Source: Bacillus_I endophytica_A
GTDB taxonomy: Bacteria; Bacillota; Bacilli; Bacillales; Bacillaceae_H
DNA length: 64,000 nucleotides
Direction of reading: 5' to 3'
NCBI RefSeq assembly: GCF_026790145.1
Contig: NZ_JALAMS010000049.1
Span: forward strand, 1 to 64,000
The translations under genes were made by a program, and so were the position numbers. Numbering within the stretch: the first letter of the stretch is position 1; each line of letters opens with the position of its first letter. The notes under the pieces are model-generated. The model was given only the letters and a program-made list of their open reading frames with translations, did no database searches and was not told the DNA's origin. Below, piece after piece: positions 7,956 to 16,775 of this stretch.

Positions 7956-8420
7956 ATGAAAAAATTTATTTTAGTTATCTTCTTATCCATTATTGTAATT
8001 GCTTATCCAACTGAAACAAATGCTAGTAAAATGCCTTGTAGTTTAATTCTAGAACCTGTAGATGAAAATTTAAAAAACGCTAAAGGAGTAGGATTAGTTT
8101 ACAAAGTTCAATTGAATCCACCGAGTTTTGCTCGAACTAATATAAGTATCTTAGCTGTGCACCTTCCTAATCCTTCTTCTTTTGGTAATTATGATGGCTA
8201 CGAAGGTTTTTCTTCAATACCTAATGAAATTAGTTGGCGTTTTAAACTTTATCCCACGGCTGAAGAAGACAGTCCTACTTGGGCTGGAAGATTTGATTTA
8301 ATTACAGCAGAAATGCGAAATGTTAATGTAGAAGTACGGCTTTCTAATTCCAAGACCCAAAAGATGGGGCCAGCTATATTAAGAGGTAACCTAAAATCTT
8401 GTGAAGAAAGAGAAGAATAA
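7956..8420 (+). CDS. Secreted protein of unknown function
   Basis: A 154-residue protein with a clear N-terminal signal peptide (MKKFILVIFLSIIVIAYPTETNA, likely cut after the ANA-like site near residue 23). The mature part is a soluble beta-rich domain with two cysteines, one at each end (MPCSL and LKSCEE), which could form a disulfide. No family was recognised. ATG 7956 is preferred over GTG 7953 because GAGG at 7945-7948 then has seven-base spacing. It has its own terminator and no operon partner. Confidence 0.75.
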   Translation: MKKFILVIFLSIIVIAYPTETNASKMPCSLILEPVDENLKNAKGVGLVYKVQLNPPSFARTNISILAVHLPNPSSFGNYDGYEGFSSIPNEISWRFKLYPTAEEDSPTWAGRFDLITAEMRNVNVEVRLSNSKTQKMGPAILRGNLKSCEEREE

Positions 8421-8434
8421 TTTAATTACATTGC

Positions 8435-8466
8435 AAAGAGTTCTTGATAAGTAAGGACTCTTTTTC
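8435..8466 (+). terminator. Terminator after the secreted protein
   Basis: AAAGAGTTCTT pairs with AAGGACTCTTT with G-T pairing, followed by TTTCTTT. Confidence 0.75.
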
Positions 8467-8518
8467 TTTATTCGTTCCTATAAATCACAGTTTTAAGGTA
8501 ATATAGATTAATTTTATA

Positions 8519-8557
8519 AAAAAAGAAGAACATTTAATTAGATGTTCTTCTTTTTTT
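8519..8557. terminator. Second hairpin, bidirectional terminator shape
   Basis: GAAGAACAT (8525-8533) pairs perfectly with ATGTTCTTC (8542-8550), flanked by A-run and T-run. No gene ends directly at it. Confidence 0.6.
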
Positions 8558-8715
8558 ATCTATAAGTACCTGAAAATCAATTATGCAGCAGGATAGTTTA
8601 ATAAGTTGTTGTATAGATATATAGTGCATGTTAGTATAAAAGAGAACATGCGTTCTTTTTGTGATTAATTATAACTTTTAGTTTGTTAAACAAAACTTTA
8701 AAAGAGGTGTTTTTT

Positions 8716-9147
8716 ATGATTTTAGGAATTTATCCTTATTTAGTTATGAACGGTAATGGACAAGAAGCTGTTAAATTTTATGAGAATGCACTGGGTGCAA
8801 AAGTTGTTGGAGTTCAAACTTTCGGAGACATGCCTGAAAACCCTGAATTTTCTGTTCCTGCTGAAGCAAAAGATTGTGTATTGAATGCGCATTTGAAAAT
8901 TGGAAATAATGATTTGATGCTTTCTGATACATTCCCAGGTCAACCATACCAAATTGGATCACAAGTAACAGTATCCATTACAATAGACAATGTAGAGAAA
9001 TCAGAAGAAGTGTTCGGAAAACTAAAAGAGGGTGGTCAGGTAAATATGCCACTTCAAGAAACTTTTTGGAGTCCATCATATGGACAAGTAACAGACAAAT
9101 TCGGTGTAACTTGGCAAATCTCAACACAAGTTGCTGATAACAAGTAA
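8716..9147 (+). CDS. PhnB-like VOC family protein
   Basis: A 143-residue vicinal-oxygen-chelate fold protein of the PhnB/YjdN type. It opens IYPYLVMNGNGQEAVKFYENALGAKVVG, has the central HLKIGNNDLMLSD strand, and ends TFWSPSYGQVTDKFGVTWQIS, the standard PhnB-like layout. Members are often called glyoxalase- or 3-demethylubiquinone-methyltransferase-like, but their activity is mostly unknown. ATG 8716 behind AAAGAGGTG is the start; a TTG frame from 8683 is rejected. Monocistronic with a terminator at 9248. Confidence 0.88.
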   Translation: MILGIYPYLVMNGNGQEAVKFYENALGAKVVGVQTFGDMPENPEFSVPAEAKDCVLNAHLKIGNNDLMLSDTFPGQPYQIGSQVTVSITIDNVEKSEEVFGKLKEGGQVNMPLQETFWSPSYGQVTDKFGVTWQISTQVADNK

Positions 9148-9246
9148 TATATGAAAAGTTTTTGTTCAGCCAAATTAAGCACCTTATTGAAATAAGGGAT
9201 GCATCATTTCAATAAGCTCCATTTGAAATTTTATTTTAGAGTAACC

Positions 9247-9288
9247 TAAACCTGTATAAATGAAGTTTTTATACAGGTTTTTTGTTTA
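9247..9288 (+). terminator. Terminator after the PhnB-like gene
   Basis: AAACCTGTATAAA pairs with TTTATACAGGTTT across a five-base loop, followed by a T-run. It sits just before the next gene's ribosome site. Confidence 0.85.
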
Positions 9289-9309
9289 AAAAAGAAAGGA
9301 GTCTTCACA

Positions 9310-10443
9310 GTGATTAATACAAAATCGTTATTTGAAAATGTTACATTAGGCAATATAACATTAGATAACCGGATAGGGGTTGCCCCAATGGCGCGTATAA
9401 GTGCAAGTTTTGAAGGAGTGGCAACTGAGCAGATGGTATCCTATTACACATCATTTGCCCGTGGAGGATTTGGACTCATTATTACGGAAGGAATGTATAC
9501 TGATGACAAGTATAGTCAAGGGTATTTTAATAAGCCAGGTCTCATTGATGAGGAACAAACACAAGCGTGGAAGAAAGTAGTAGATTCTGTCCATCAAGCA
9601 GGTGCTAAAATGTTTGCCCAAATAATGCATGCGGGAGCCCTTTCACAAGGAAATCGTTTTGTTCAAGAAACAATTGGTCCTTCTGCCATTCAGCCAAAAG
9701 GAAAACAAATGGAAGCCTATATAGGAAAAGGCCTGTACCCAACTCCAAGAGAAGCAACAAAAGAAGAAATCACAGAAGTGATAAACGGGTTTGTTAACAC
9801 GGCTAAACGTGCAAAAACTGCTGGGTTTGATGGAGTTGAAATTCATGGGGCCAATGGTTACATACTTGATCAGTTTCTTACTGATTATACCAATAAACGT
9901 TCAGATGAATACGGTGGTTCTACTGAAAACCGAGTCCGGTTATTAGTGGAAGTTTCGAAGGCGGTTCGAGAGGCTGTTGGCCAAGATTTTACTATTGGTA
10001 TTCGGATTTCACAAGGAAAGGTGAATGATTATAACCACAAGTGGGAAGGAAAAGAAAGAGATGCTGAAATCATCTTTGGTCAGTTAGGGCGCGCAGGTCT
10101 TGACTTTATTCATGTTACGGAGTACGAAGCATGGCAACCTGCATTTCCAACAGATGAATCCACCATTGCAGCTAATTCAGCTTTGGACAACGGCGGGGCA
10201 TCGCTTGCGGCTCTTGCAAAAAAGTATGGGGGAGTTTCTGTGATAGCCAACGGGCATTTAGAGGATCCTGTTAAGGCGAGAGAAATTGTTGAAAAAAGGG
10301 AAGCCGATTTGATTACCTTAGGTAAAGGAGCTCTTGCTAACCATGATTGGGTCAATAGAGTCAAAAAGGGGGAACCATTAGTAGAGTTTGATCAAGAAAA
10401 AGTGTTAAGACCAGATGCTAAAATTAAAGATTTTGAAGTTTAA
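9310..10443 (+). CDS. NADH:flavin oxidoreductase (old yellow enzyme family)
   Basis: A 377-residue FMN-binding TIM-barrel reductase that uses NAD(P)H to reduce activated C=C bonds. The family landmarks are ITLDNRIGVAPMARISA at the start, GGFGLIITEG, AQIMHAGALSQ near residue 108, the signature DGVEIHGANGYILDQFLTDYTNKRSDEYGGS near residues 173-203, and the phosphate loop VIANGHLEDP followed by LGKGALANHDW. GTG 9310 lies eight bases after AAAGGAG. It is monocistronic and a long terminator follows at 10574. The physiological substrate is unknown. Confidence 0.9.
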   Translation: MINTKSLFENVTLGNITLDNRIGVAPMARISASFEGVATEQMVSYYTSFARGGFGLIITEGMYTDDKYSQGYFNKPGLIDEEQTQAWKKVVDSVHQAGAKMFAQIMHAGALSQGNRFVQETIGPSAIQPKGKQMEAYIGKGLYPTPREATKEEITEVINGFVNTAKRAKTAGFDGVEIHGANGYILDQFLTDYTNKRSDEYGGSTENRVRLLVEVSKAVREAVGQDFTIGIRISQGKVNDYNHKWEGKERDAEIIFGQLGRAGLDFIHVTEYEAWQPAFPTDESTIAANSALDNGGASLAALAKKYGGVSVIANGHLEDPVKAREIVEKREADLITLGKGALANHDWVNRVKKGEPLVEFDQEKVLRPDAKIKDFEV

Positions 10444-10867
10444 AACTTTTGATCTAACAAGTGCTTTGATTTAGAAATAATCATAATAACATTAGAGTTA
10501 ATCTTAATGAGCTTTGTTATCTACGCTGCTCTACAAGTAACAAAGGATATAGGCTTTACAGGAATATTATAAAATACCAAGCCTCACGATTATATAGGGT
10601 GGCTTGGTATTCTTTTAGATAACTAGTTTTGTTCTACAAGTTTTCTTTTGAAGATGATAATACTTTTTATTTAATTCTTTCTTTGTTCCGAGGCTTTATT
10701 TTATGTTAACCACTTCCTATGATGCAATTATTTTTTGTAATATTTTGATATTTTTTGTAGAAAGGGTTTTCATTTTGTATGATATTGTTCATAATGTCTT
10801 TGAGTGTTCCTTGTATATGAGTGAGGACATGTACGAGGGACCATTTTTAATGGGGGAGGAATAGTTC
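10444..10867. other. Intergenic region with two hairpins
   Basis: It contains the stem CTTTGTTA/TAACAAAG (near 10512-10545) and the strong terminator at 10574-10616. The remaining 250 bases hold no gene but lead into the promoter area of the small gene at 10868. Confidence 0.5.
10574..10616 (+). terminator. Terminator after the old yellow enzyme
   Basis: ATACCAAGCCTCAC pairs with GTGGCTTGGTAT with one bulge, followed by TCTTTT. Confidence 0.85.
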
Positions 10868-11026
10868 ATGTGGGTGATTACGGTTCATTCAAGGAAGAAC
10901 ACGAAAATGTTTGAATTTAACACAGAGAAGGAAGCAAGGGAAGCTTTTAAAGACATCGAAGGAAATAAGATTCTTACCGAGGTTATCTATTTTAATAGTC
11001 CTTATCTTGCTTCATCTACGGTTTAA
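10868..11026 (+). CDS. Small protein of 52 residues, unknown function
   Basis: A short frame starting at ATG 10868 and ending TAA 11024-11026. It has a near-perfect GGGGGAGG ribosome site at 10852-10859 with good spacing. The protein (MWVITVHSRKNTKMFEF, then NTEKEAREAFKDIEG and a hydrophobic VIYFNSPYL tail) has an alternating beta-alpha-beta pattern and no membrane helix. Small conserved proteins of this type exist in Bacilli without known role. It stands alone and is followed by a strong hairpin at 11136. It is too short for standard ORF cut-offs but has better translation signals than many longer frames. Confidence 0.7.
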   Translation: MWVITVHSRKNTKMFEFNTEKEAREAFKDIEGNKILTEVIYFNSPYLASSTV

Positions 11027-11135
11027 GTGAGATCTTTTTTAACCGTGAGAGTGTCCGTAAAAAACAGGGTAAACGTAACAAAGTAGTTATATGAAAAAGA
11101 TTGTTTATGTTAACTAATTTATCGGGATTACTTTT

Positions 11136-11181
11136 AATAAGAGAATTCTTTGCTTATCGTTAGCAAAGGGTTCTCTTATTT
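11136..11181. terminator. Strong hairpin, probable terminator
   Basis: AATAAGAGAA-CTTTGC pairs with GCAAAG-TTCTCTTATT with a small internal loop. It lies 110 bases past the small gene at 10868. Confidence 0.65.
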
Positions 11182-11539
11182 ATATGAATAGGGGAATACA
11201 TGAGTAGTTTGTCCAAATTTATAGATTCATATACATATATAGTTTAAAAAGTTCTCCTGAGTGGTTTTATGTCTCATAATCAAGGTTGTAGGAACTAAGA
11301 TATTTATTGATTAAAAAGGTTGTATCGGGAAAATCATGTTTTATAAATCTTGAATTCATATTGAGTTACTTTTATTAATTCCCACACTTATATCTTCTGT
11401 ATTAGTTAATAAATTGCTTAGTATATAATTGTACACATTTTTAACTGTACTAAAGTTATAGAAGGATTCATACTATTGACGCTAGAATAACTTTACTGAA
11501 ATACACTATAAATATCGGAATTAATAAAGGAGAGTTCAT
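11182..11539. other. Intergenic region, no gene seen
   Basis: The first 40 bases (TATATGAATAGGGGAATAC) resemble the tail that follows several dispersed hairpins in this window. The rest is AT-rich and without an open frame. Confidence 0.5.
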
Positions 11540-11878
11540 ATGCCAAAAATTGAAGAAAATCAGTTGTTTACGGTAATTATTGAATGGGAAGTTAATCCAA
11601 AATATCAGCAAGACTTAATTAATGGTCTTACAAATCAAATTGAAACATACTTTAAGGATTACGATGGATTTATTTCATCAAGTTTCCATGCTAGTGAAGA
11701 CGGTAAGCGAGTTATTAACTATGCCCAGTGGATATCAGAAGAAGCTTGGTCTAATTCATTTCAAGCTTCAGGGCGTGATGAAGTCCAAACTACTAATGAT
11801 GAAATTATTAATCGCTGTGAAGCTAAAACATTAAAACTTAACAGTTATCGTGTTGCTAGAGTAATAGAAAATATATGA
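11540..11878 (+). CDS. Antibiotic biosynthesis monooxygenase (ABM) domain protein
   Basis: A 112-residue ferredoxin-like fold protein of the ABM type: FTVIIEWEVNPKYQQDLINGL, then YDGFISSSFHASEDGKRVINYAQWISEEAW, the pattern of heme-degrading and quinol-type monooxygenases. The motif NYAQW is well conserved. Function could be a small-molecule monooxygenase or a stress protein; heme-binding residues cannot be assigned with confidence. ATG 11540 lies behind AAAGGAGAG. Monocistronic with a terminator at 11955. Confidence 0.82.
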   Translation: MPKIEENQLFTVIIEWEVNPKYQQDLINGLTNQIETYFKDYDGFISSSFHASEDGKRVINYAQWISEEAWSNSFQASGRDEVQTTNDEIINRCEAKTLKLNSYRVARVIENI

Positions 11879-11954
11879 AGTAATGATTACTTAATTAGAA
11901 TAACTACCGAGTATGAATTTTATGGTAACTAATTAATGTTAAATTTCTTGTAGT

Positions 11955-11990
11955 AAAAAAACCTTTGCTAAGGCTGAGCAAAGGTTTTTT
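11955..11990 (+). terminator. Terminator after the ABM gene
   Basis: AAAAAACCTTTGCT pairs with AGCAAAGGTTTTTT across a short loop. The downstream TATGATTATAGGGGAATAC resembles the tail after the hairpin at 11136. Confidence 0.85.
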
Positions 11991-12101
11991 GAATATATGA
12001 TTATAGGGGAATACGTTAATAGTTTGTCAAGTGTCTTAGATTGCTCTACATATATAGAATCCCTGAACTTTTATAGCTAATTAGTATCATACTCAGGAGC
12101 T

Positions 12102-12580
12102 TTATGATAATTCTTTTATATACCAAGCGTCGCAGGCATTATGTTCTGATTCCTCTAGTGGTTTTTCGAGTTGTCGGAAATCAAATTTAATATAAAGGAA
12201 ATTAGCTGCTTGGAGTTCCTTAAATGTCTCTAGGTAACAGCATGTATAGTGTTCCTTTGCGAAGACGAGCGCTACTTTCATCAATTCTTTCGACAGACCT
12301 TTTCCTTGAGCTTCGGGTGAAATATAGAGCTTTTGCAGCTCGCAGACCTCTTTTTTTGTCCAAATCGTGCAATTCCGACACCACCTATCACTTCATCTTG
12401 ATCATTCACTGCAACCCAATATTTCGCATTTGGTTGTTGCTGGTAATATTGTGATAAACTGCTCAGCTGGGGATCAAAATAGGCTGTTCCTGGGATGTTC
12501 AAGTCAAATGATTCCAAAGAGCGTTTAATAATTTGCTCCATTCTTTGATTATCCTTTTCTTTCATTTCACGAATCTGCAT
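12102..12580 (-). pseudogene. GNAT acetyltransferase with a homopolymer frameshift
   Basis: Two overlapping minus-strand frames form one GNAT N-acetyltransferase of about 160 residues. The N-terminal part (MQIREMKEKDNQRMEQII to VIGGVGIARFGQ) carries strands 1-4. The C-terminal part (ELQKLYISPEAQGKGLSKEL, with the acetyl-CoA loop QGKGL) carries the rest. The frame changes at the T7 run 12351-12357; one added base restores KKEVCELQKLYISPEA. This is either a real one-base deletion or a homopolymer sequencing error. The N-terminal start (ATG 12580 behind GAGG) is intact. The acceptor substrate is unknown. Confidence 0.8.
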
Positions 12581-12954
12581 GTTTTTATCCTCACATTCAA
12601 TTATTTTAATGGTTAGATTCTATTTTTTTAAAAAAATGGATGATAACCATGCTCTACTCATAATACATGGAGTCATAGCAATAGATCAGCCATTTGAGTA
12701 GTTATCCATGTATCAAATAGCTAACCTGAATCAATAATGGAACTTAATCCAACCATTGTTAAAGCAAAAGTGCCCATCCTTTCCCTTAAAGGATAGATAT
12801 CTCTACCACTTCTCTCCGCTAATCTCTCCTTCATTTAATATTTGAGGATGGTTGTTTATGATAAAATTTATAATATGAAAAAAGTTTTAAAGACTAATTT
12901 GTGCACTTTAGTATACAATATATCTATATAGTGAACAATAGTTGTGGAGGATTT
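12581..12954. other. Intergenic region between divergent genes
   Basis: It holds a small stem ATCCTTT/AAAGGAT (12777-12794) and the AT-rich promoter zone of the XRE-cupin gene, including TTAGTATACAATATATC at 12909-12925. No coding frame was found. Confidence 0.45.
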
Positions 12955-13512
12955 ATGGATAATCTAATTAATATAATTGGCAATAATTTAGGGAAAATAC
13001 GTAAGGATAAGGGGTATTCTCTTGATCAAATCGCTCAACTTACTGGAGTAAGTAAGAGCATGCTTGCTCAAATTGAAAAAGGGAAAAAAACGCCTACCGT
13101 AACTACCCTTTGGAAAATAGCTAATGGTCTAAACGTCTCTCTCTCTTTGCTAATGATGGAACCACAACCATCTGTACAAATAATGAAAGTAGACAACTCT
13201 CCCCATTTAATTGAAGATGATGGAAAGTATATGACTTGTCCGTTTATACCTTTTGATGAAGAAACAAAATTTGAGGTTTATAAAATGGATTTAAAGCCTG
13301 GGGGCATACATAAGTCCAACCCGCATTCTAAAGGGATCAAAGAGTATGTTTTTGTTTCTACTGGAAATATAGAAATTGAAATAGAAGATAAAGTCTACAA
13401 AGCTTCTGGTGGAGAAGCCGTAGTTTTTCCTGGAGATGTATATCATACCTACAAGAATGTAGGGGAAAATACAGTATCTACGTTCGTCTTATTGTTTTAT
13501 CACAATCGATAA
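12955..13512 (+). CDS. XRE family regulator with C-terminal cupin domain
   Basis: A 185-residue regulator. The N-terminal helix-turn-helix spans residues 5-65 (LGKIRKDKGYSLDQIAQLTG, then SKSMLAQIEKGKKTPTVTTLWKI). The C-terminal cupin spans residues 100-180, with GGIHKSNPHSKGIKEYVFV and the second motif GGEAVVFPGDVYHTYKN. This SutR/PuuR-like layout senses a small ligand or metal in the cupin. ATG 12955 behind GTGGAGG is the start; a GTG frame from 12901 is rejected. The convergent YczE-like gene is the nearest neighbour and a plausible target, but that is inference. Confidence 0.9.
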   Translation: MDNLINIIGNNLGKIRKDKGYSLDQIAQLTGVSKSMLAQIEKGKKTPTVTTLWKIANGLNVSLSLLMMEPQPSVQIMKVDNSPHLIEDDGKYMTCPFIPFDEETKFEVYKMDLKPGGIHKSNPHSKGIKEYVFVSTGNIEIEIEDKVYKASGGEAVVFPGDVYHTYKNVGENTVSTFVLLFYHNR

Positions 13513-13710
13513 AATGAATTTAAGACTTGTTTAATTAAAGATATAAATTTTTTAAGACTTGGTTGAATCTAGATTAAGATTACTTGATTATGCAAAAGAC
13601 CGGGTATAACAAGTGATGGTAAGTTTAGGAATCCTTATAAAATTTATAAGAGTTTTTTTAGTACGTAGAGAGAAAGGATAGAGAAGTTGAGCTATTCGTA
13701 AAAGGATATC

Positions 13711-13760
13711 GAAAAGAAAAGCCCAAACGCATTGTTTCTCAATGTGTTTAGGCTCTTTTA
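13711..13760 (+). repeat. Dispersed hairpin terminator element, copy 1
   Basis: GAAAAGAAAA then AGCCCAAACGCATTG pairing with CAATGTGTTTAGGCT (one mismatch, G-T pairs), loop TTTCT, then CTTTTACTTG. It lies downstream of the XRE-cupin gene in the same orientation. The layout matches copies at 29071, 33122, 45439, 56791 and 62231. Confidence 0.65.
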
Positions 13761-13885
13761 CTTGTTTGAATATAGAATATTCTATATATGTTTCTTTGAA
13801 GGGAATATTTATAATAACATCGTTATAGGAAGGATTTTGTACTATTTTGATAGTTATTACACTATCTAATTCGTTTGCATATCTT

Positions 13886-14533
13886 TTATGCTGAGTATAT
13901 ATTTTGTTGGGGAACTTTATCAATCACAATCCAGCGATTATAAAGATCAATTAAAAATCCTATTCCGAACATAAATAGGAAGGTGCTTATACCCAAACCA
14001 GTTATATGATGTTGAAAAAGAATAATCAGAATGCTAATAGATAATGGTATCGACGTACAAATCATTGTTCCGACTGTATAGTTGTTCATTCGCTTTCCAA
14101 ATGCTTTTAACAAATAGTCAGACGGTAAGTATATTGAGCCTGATTGAAAATAAATGCATACAGCGACTGCCATAAGGTTGAGTCCTATTAATGAATATAA
14201 ACCACGGATCCATAGATTCTCCGGTACGTACATAATGTGATGTAAGTACACAAACAAATCAATAAACATTCCAAAGACGAAGGTGAGAGCCATACTTTTA
14301 ATAATCATAACAAGGGTGAATTTTGTTTTTATTAAATAACTAAGTATAAACGAAAAGAAATTTAAAATAATAATGCAAGCACCAGTGGACAACGGTAATA
14401 TGAATGCAAGGTTTTGCCCGGCAGCTGCCCATGGGGAGCTGCCTAGGTTGGAAATGATCATAAAGCTATTTCCTAAAGCATTTAACATAATGGAACAAAT
14501 AAACCATAATAAGTTTACAGGAATATTTCTCAT
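13886..14533 (-). CDS. YczE/YyaS/YitT family membrane protein
   Basis: A 215-residue integral membrane protein with five to six helices. It begins RNIPVNLLWFICSIMLNALGNSFMI, has the conserved LGSSPWAAAGQNLA loop near residue 35 that marks the YczE-type family, and ends FLIDLYNRWIVIDKVP. Members are predicted membrane proteins of unknown transport role; B. subtilis YczE is linked to surfactin production. The GGAGG site overlaps the first possible TTG, so ATG 14533 (or 14536) is the likely start. It is convergent with the XRE-cupin gene. Confidence 0.82.
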   Translation of the reverse strand: MRNIPVNLLWFICSIMLNALGNSFMIISNLGSSPWAAAGQNLAFILPLSTGACIIILNFFSFILSYLIKTKFTLVMIIKSMALTFVFGMFIDLFVYLHHIMYVPENLWIRGLYSLIGLNLMAVAVCIYFQSGSIYLPSDYLLKAFGKRMNNYTVGTMICTSIPLSISILIILFQHHITGLGISTFLFMFGIGFLIDLYNRWIVIDKVPQQNIYSA

Positions 14534-14878
14534 CATGACCTCCAATTTTCAAGCTATTTTTTGTTTATCATAAAAAATTTTATCCTTATGCTGCAAAGGG
14601 ACAATTGAAGTAATTATACTTTCCATCAAGAATCTAATCATTGGGCACTATGTAAAAAAAAGAAAATATCTTTTTGCGATGTGAGCTATAGATTCTAGAA
14701 TTTTATACGATTTTTCGTAAAAAGGAAACCCTTAATAGATAAAAAATATTAAAAAGAACTCTTTTAGAAAGAAGGCTTCTTTTTACGTGATTTCCGATAA
14801 CTCACATTATGTAAAGCAGTTACTTATATTGTAAAACGTTACTTTGTGGTAAAATTTAGTTAGAAAGAGGTGTCGTAT
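14534..14878. other. Intergenic region between divergent genes
   Basis: No gene. A weak stem AAAAGAA/TTCTTTTT near 14752-14786 and an AT-rich promoter zone before 14879 were the only structures noticed. Confidence 0.45.
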
Positions 14879-15073
14879 ATGCAAAAACAACAAGGTATTA
14901 TTATACTTTTGTTAATGTTAGGGTTAGCCTCTATTTCTTTAGGCATGGCCTTAAAAAATGTGTTTGAGTATTCTCCTATTGCAGGCTGGTTTCTAGGAAC
15001 ATTTATATTTATAGTTAATTCTTTTTACACAGGAAAGAATTTGAGAAATAAAGGTGCTACTAATGTTAAGTAA
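14879..15073 (+). CDS. Small membrane protein (two helices), possibly YlaF/DUF5325-like
   Basis: A 64-residue protein with two hydrophobic helices, IIILLLMLGLASISLGMAL and PIAGWFLGTFIFIVNSFY, separated by a short polar turn and ending in a basic KNLRNKG tail, so the C-terminus probably faces the cytoplasm. Length and layout recall YlaF-type DUF5325 proteins, but the similarity is only general. ATG 14879 has GAAAGAGG eight bases upstream. It is monocistronic with a strong terminator. Confidence 0.7.
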   Translation: MQKQQGIIILLLMLGLASISLGMALKNVFEYSPIAGWFLGTFIFIVNSFYTGKNLRNKGATNVK

Positions 15074-15092
15074 TCTATCGTTAATGTTTTAA

Positions 15093-15126
15093 GACGCTTG
15101 AATCATTTGATTCAAGCGTTTTTTTG
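15093..15126 (+). terminator. Terminator after the small membrane gene
   Basis: ACGCTTGAATC pairs with GATTCAAGCGT around ATTT, followed by seven T. Confidence 0.9.
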
Positions 15127-15625
15127 TCAATAATTTATTTTATGTCAACAGGAAGGGGCATCACAATATGGAGCTTTGTTACAGAAAGATTTGCATCAAT
15201 ATATCGCTTTAGATTACAAAAGCGGTCTTACAAATTCATCTATCGTTTGTCTACGGTAAAGATATATGGAGAATAGGCTGTAGGAGAGCTCTGTAAATTA
15301 TTTCTAATTGTAATGAATGCACCACTCTCAAAAGAGATTAGATTATTTAGTTTTTTAGAACAGAGATATAGGATATGTATCAGCTAAAAGAGAATAAAGG
15401 TAAAGGTTATTGAAATCGACCAAAATCACTCAATAACTTATCACTTTTCCTAAAAGTCTTGCTGTTTCCTCTTAAAAAATCCTTACTCAACCTAAGTTTT
15501 TAAGTTTACAAAAGATTTATTTGGAATATATCTTTAAATATTCAGAGTTTTCATATAGAATAACTCTAAATGGCAGAAAGTCTAACATAGTATTTATAAA
15601 GAGGTAGAAAGGACAACAGGATATT
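15127..15625. other. Intergenic region, possibly decayed coding DNA
   Basis: About 500 bases without an intact frame. The stretch 15170-15360 has codon-like composition and fragments such as AVGELCKLFLIVMNAPLSKE after a stop, but no start and no recognised family. Confidence 0.35.
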
Positions 15626-16183
15626 ATGATGGAAAAGAAACTTGAAAAGAATATAAGTAATCAGGTAAGTATAGGGGTAAACACATATTTAAGAAAAATG
15701 AAGGGAGAGGGCAGAGGGAAAATTAAAATTAACTATAGGGATTCTATTGTTTCAGCTACAGGTGTACTTATCGCTATTATTATCATTAGTTTTATGACTC
15801 TTCATTTAGGCTATCCTATGGCAATAGCACCTTTAGGAGCCAGCTGTATACTCATATTTGAGGCTCATAAAGGTGCATGGTCTCAACCACGAAATGTGAT
15901 AGGAGGACACTTACTTTCTACTACTTCTGCCCTTATTATTTGGAGTTTACTAGGTAAAAGTTTGTTCTCTATAGGCATAGTATTAGCTATTGTGTTAATC
16001 TTAATGGCTCTTACTAACACTCTTCACCCTCCTGCAGCAGCTAGCGCACTTGTTGTAGTGAACAATCAAACAGGGTGGGGATTTCTAGTTCCTATTTTCT
16101 TAGGAGTTCTACTATTGATTTTTATTTCAATATTTTACAATAATCTATTTTCCAAACGACAATATCCTCAACACTGGTTATAA
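15626..16183 (+). CDS. HPP family membrane protein
   Basis: A 185-residue protein with a basic 45-residue N-terminal tail and four membrane helices. The HPP family landmarks are present: LGYPMAIAPLGASCILIFEAHKG, SQPRNVIGGHLLS near residue 90, and the naming motif HPPAAASAL near residue 137. HPP proteins of this size are associated with nitrite or other small-anion transport in chloroplasts and cyanobacteria; the substrate in Bacilli is unknown. ATG 15626 has a rather distant GAAAGGA site, so the start is uncertain by a few codons. No partner gene is adjacent. Confidence 0.85.
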   Translation: MMEKKLEKNISNQVSIGVNTYLRKMKGEGRGKIKINYRDSIVSATGVLIAIIIISFMTLHLGYPMAIAPLGASCILIFEAHKGAWSQPRNVIGGHLLSTTSALIIWSLLGKSLFSIGIVLAIVLILMALTNTLHPPAAASALVVVNNQTGWGFLVPIFLGVLLLIFISIFYNNLFSKRQYPQHWL

Positions 16184-16502
16184 AACGCTAAGTAGGAAGT
16201 AGGGTAATAAAATAAGAGATTAGCTTTCAATACAGAGGGACAAAGCCAAAAGGATAGGAGAAACCATATCCCCCATTTTCCCGATTCGTAGATGATTTTT
16301 AATGAGAATTACAATTTAATAAAAATCCTTTTTACATAATTAAGGGATGTATAATCACATAGTGATAAATCTATTCATCTAAAGGAAAATTCCACACATC
16401 CTAGATAGTGAGGAGTTTTCTTTTAGGTTACTAATGGTGATTAAGAAGGAATAGGATATACACTTCAAAAATATAACATTTAAATAACTCTTTACTTTGT
16501 GA

Positions 16503-16598
16503 CCGCTTTCAATTATACTAAGAGTAGGCAGGATGGCATGAGTGGCTGTCACAGTATTTAGCGTAGGTGGGGCTGATACAAGAGAACAGGACATATAA
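16503..16598 (+). pseudogene. Tail of a decayed membrane-protein gene (unassigned)
   Basis: The frame PLSIILRVGRMA, stop, VAVTVFSVGGADTREQDI, stop reads like the C-terminus of a membrane protein interrupted by TGA. It is GC-richer than its surroundings and runs straight into a terminator hairpin, which supports a former gene end. No family could be named. Confidence 0.35.
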
Positions 16599-16613
16599 GA
16601 AATGTCCTTTTTT
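16588..16613 (+). terminator. Terminator overlapping the decayed gene tail
   Basis: AGGACAT (16588-16594) pairs with ATGTCCT (16602-16608), followed by six T. Confidence 0.8.
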
Positions 16614-16702
16614 ATTTGAATAAAGGTGGTTTATTCCATTATTCAAATAAAAATTGAGTGCTATTAGGATCGAAACGACTGTTTAAATAATTAAAATGAC
16701 TT

Positions 16703-16750
16703 TTTACATAAAAATAGCGCCCAATTAATTGGGTGCTATTTTTATGTAAA
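16703..16750. terminator. 48-base near-perfect palindrome, bidirectional terminator
   Basis: TTTACATAAAAATAGC at 16703-16718 mirrors GCTATTTTTATGTAAA at 16735-16750, with CCCAATTAATTGGG in the middle and one G-T pair. It lies 26 bases past the stop of the minus-strand thioredoxin-like gene and terminates it with a T-rich arm. Confidence 0.8.
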
Positions 16751-16775
16751 GAGATCCATACGCAAAATTCATAAA

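Larger units (their letters stand above)
16184..16775. other. Intergenic region with terminators and a decayed frame
   Basis: It contains the gene-tail remnant at 16503-16598, the terminator at 16588 and the large palindrome at 16703. A minus-strand frame through 16379-16594 has no ribosome site and is treated as chance. Confidence 0.5.

Noticed and set aside
13588..13923. 111-residue minus-strand frame
   Set aside because: It runs through hairpin copy 1 and overlaps the YczE-like gene end; no ribosome site and odd composition.
16379..16594. 71-residue minus-strand frame
   Set aside because: No ribosome site, overlaps a decayed plus-strand gene tail and its terminator.
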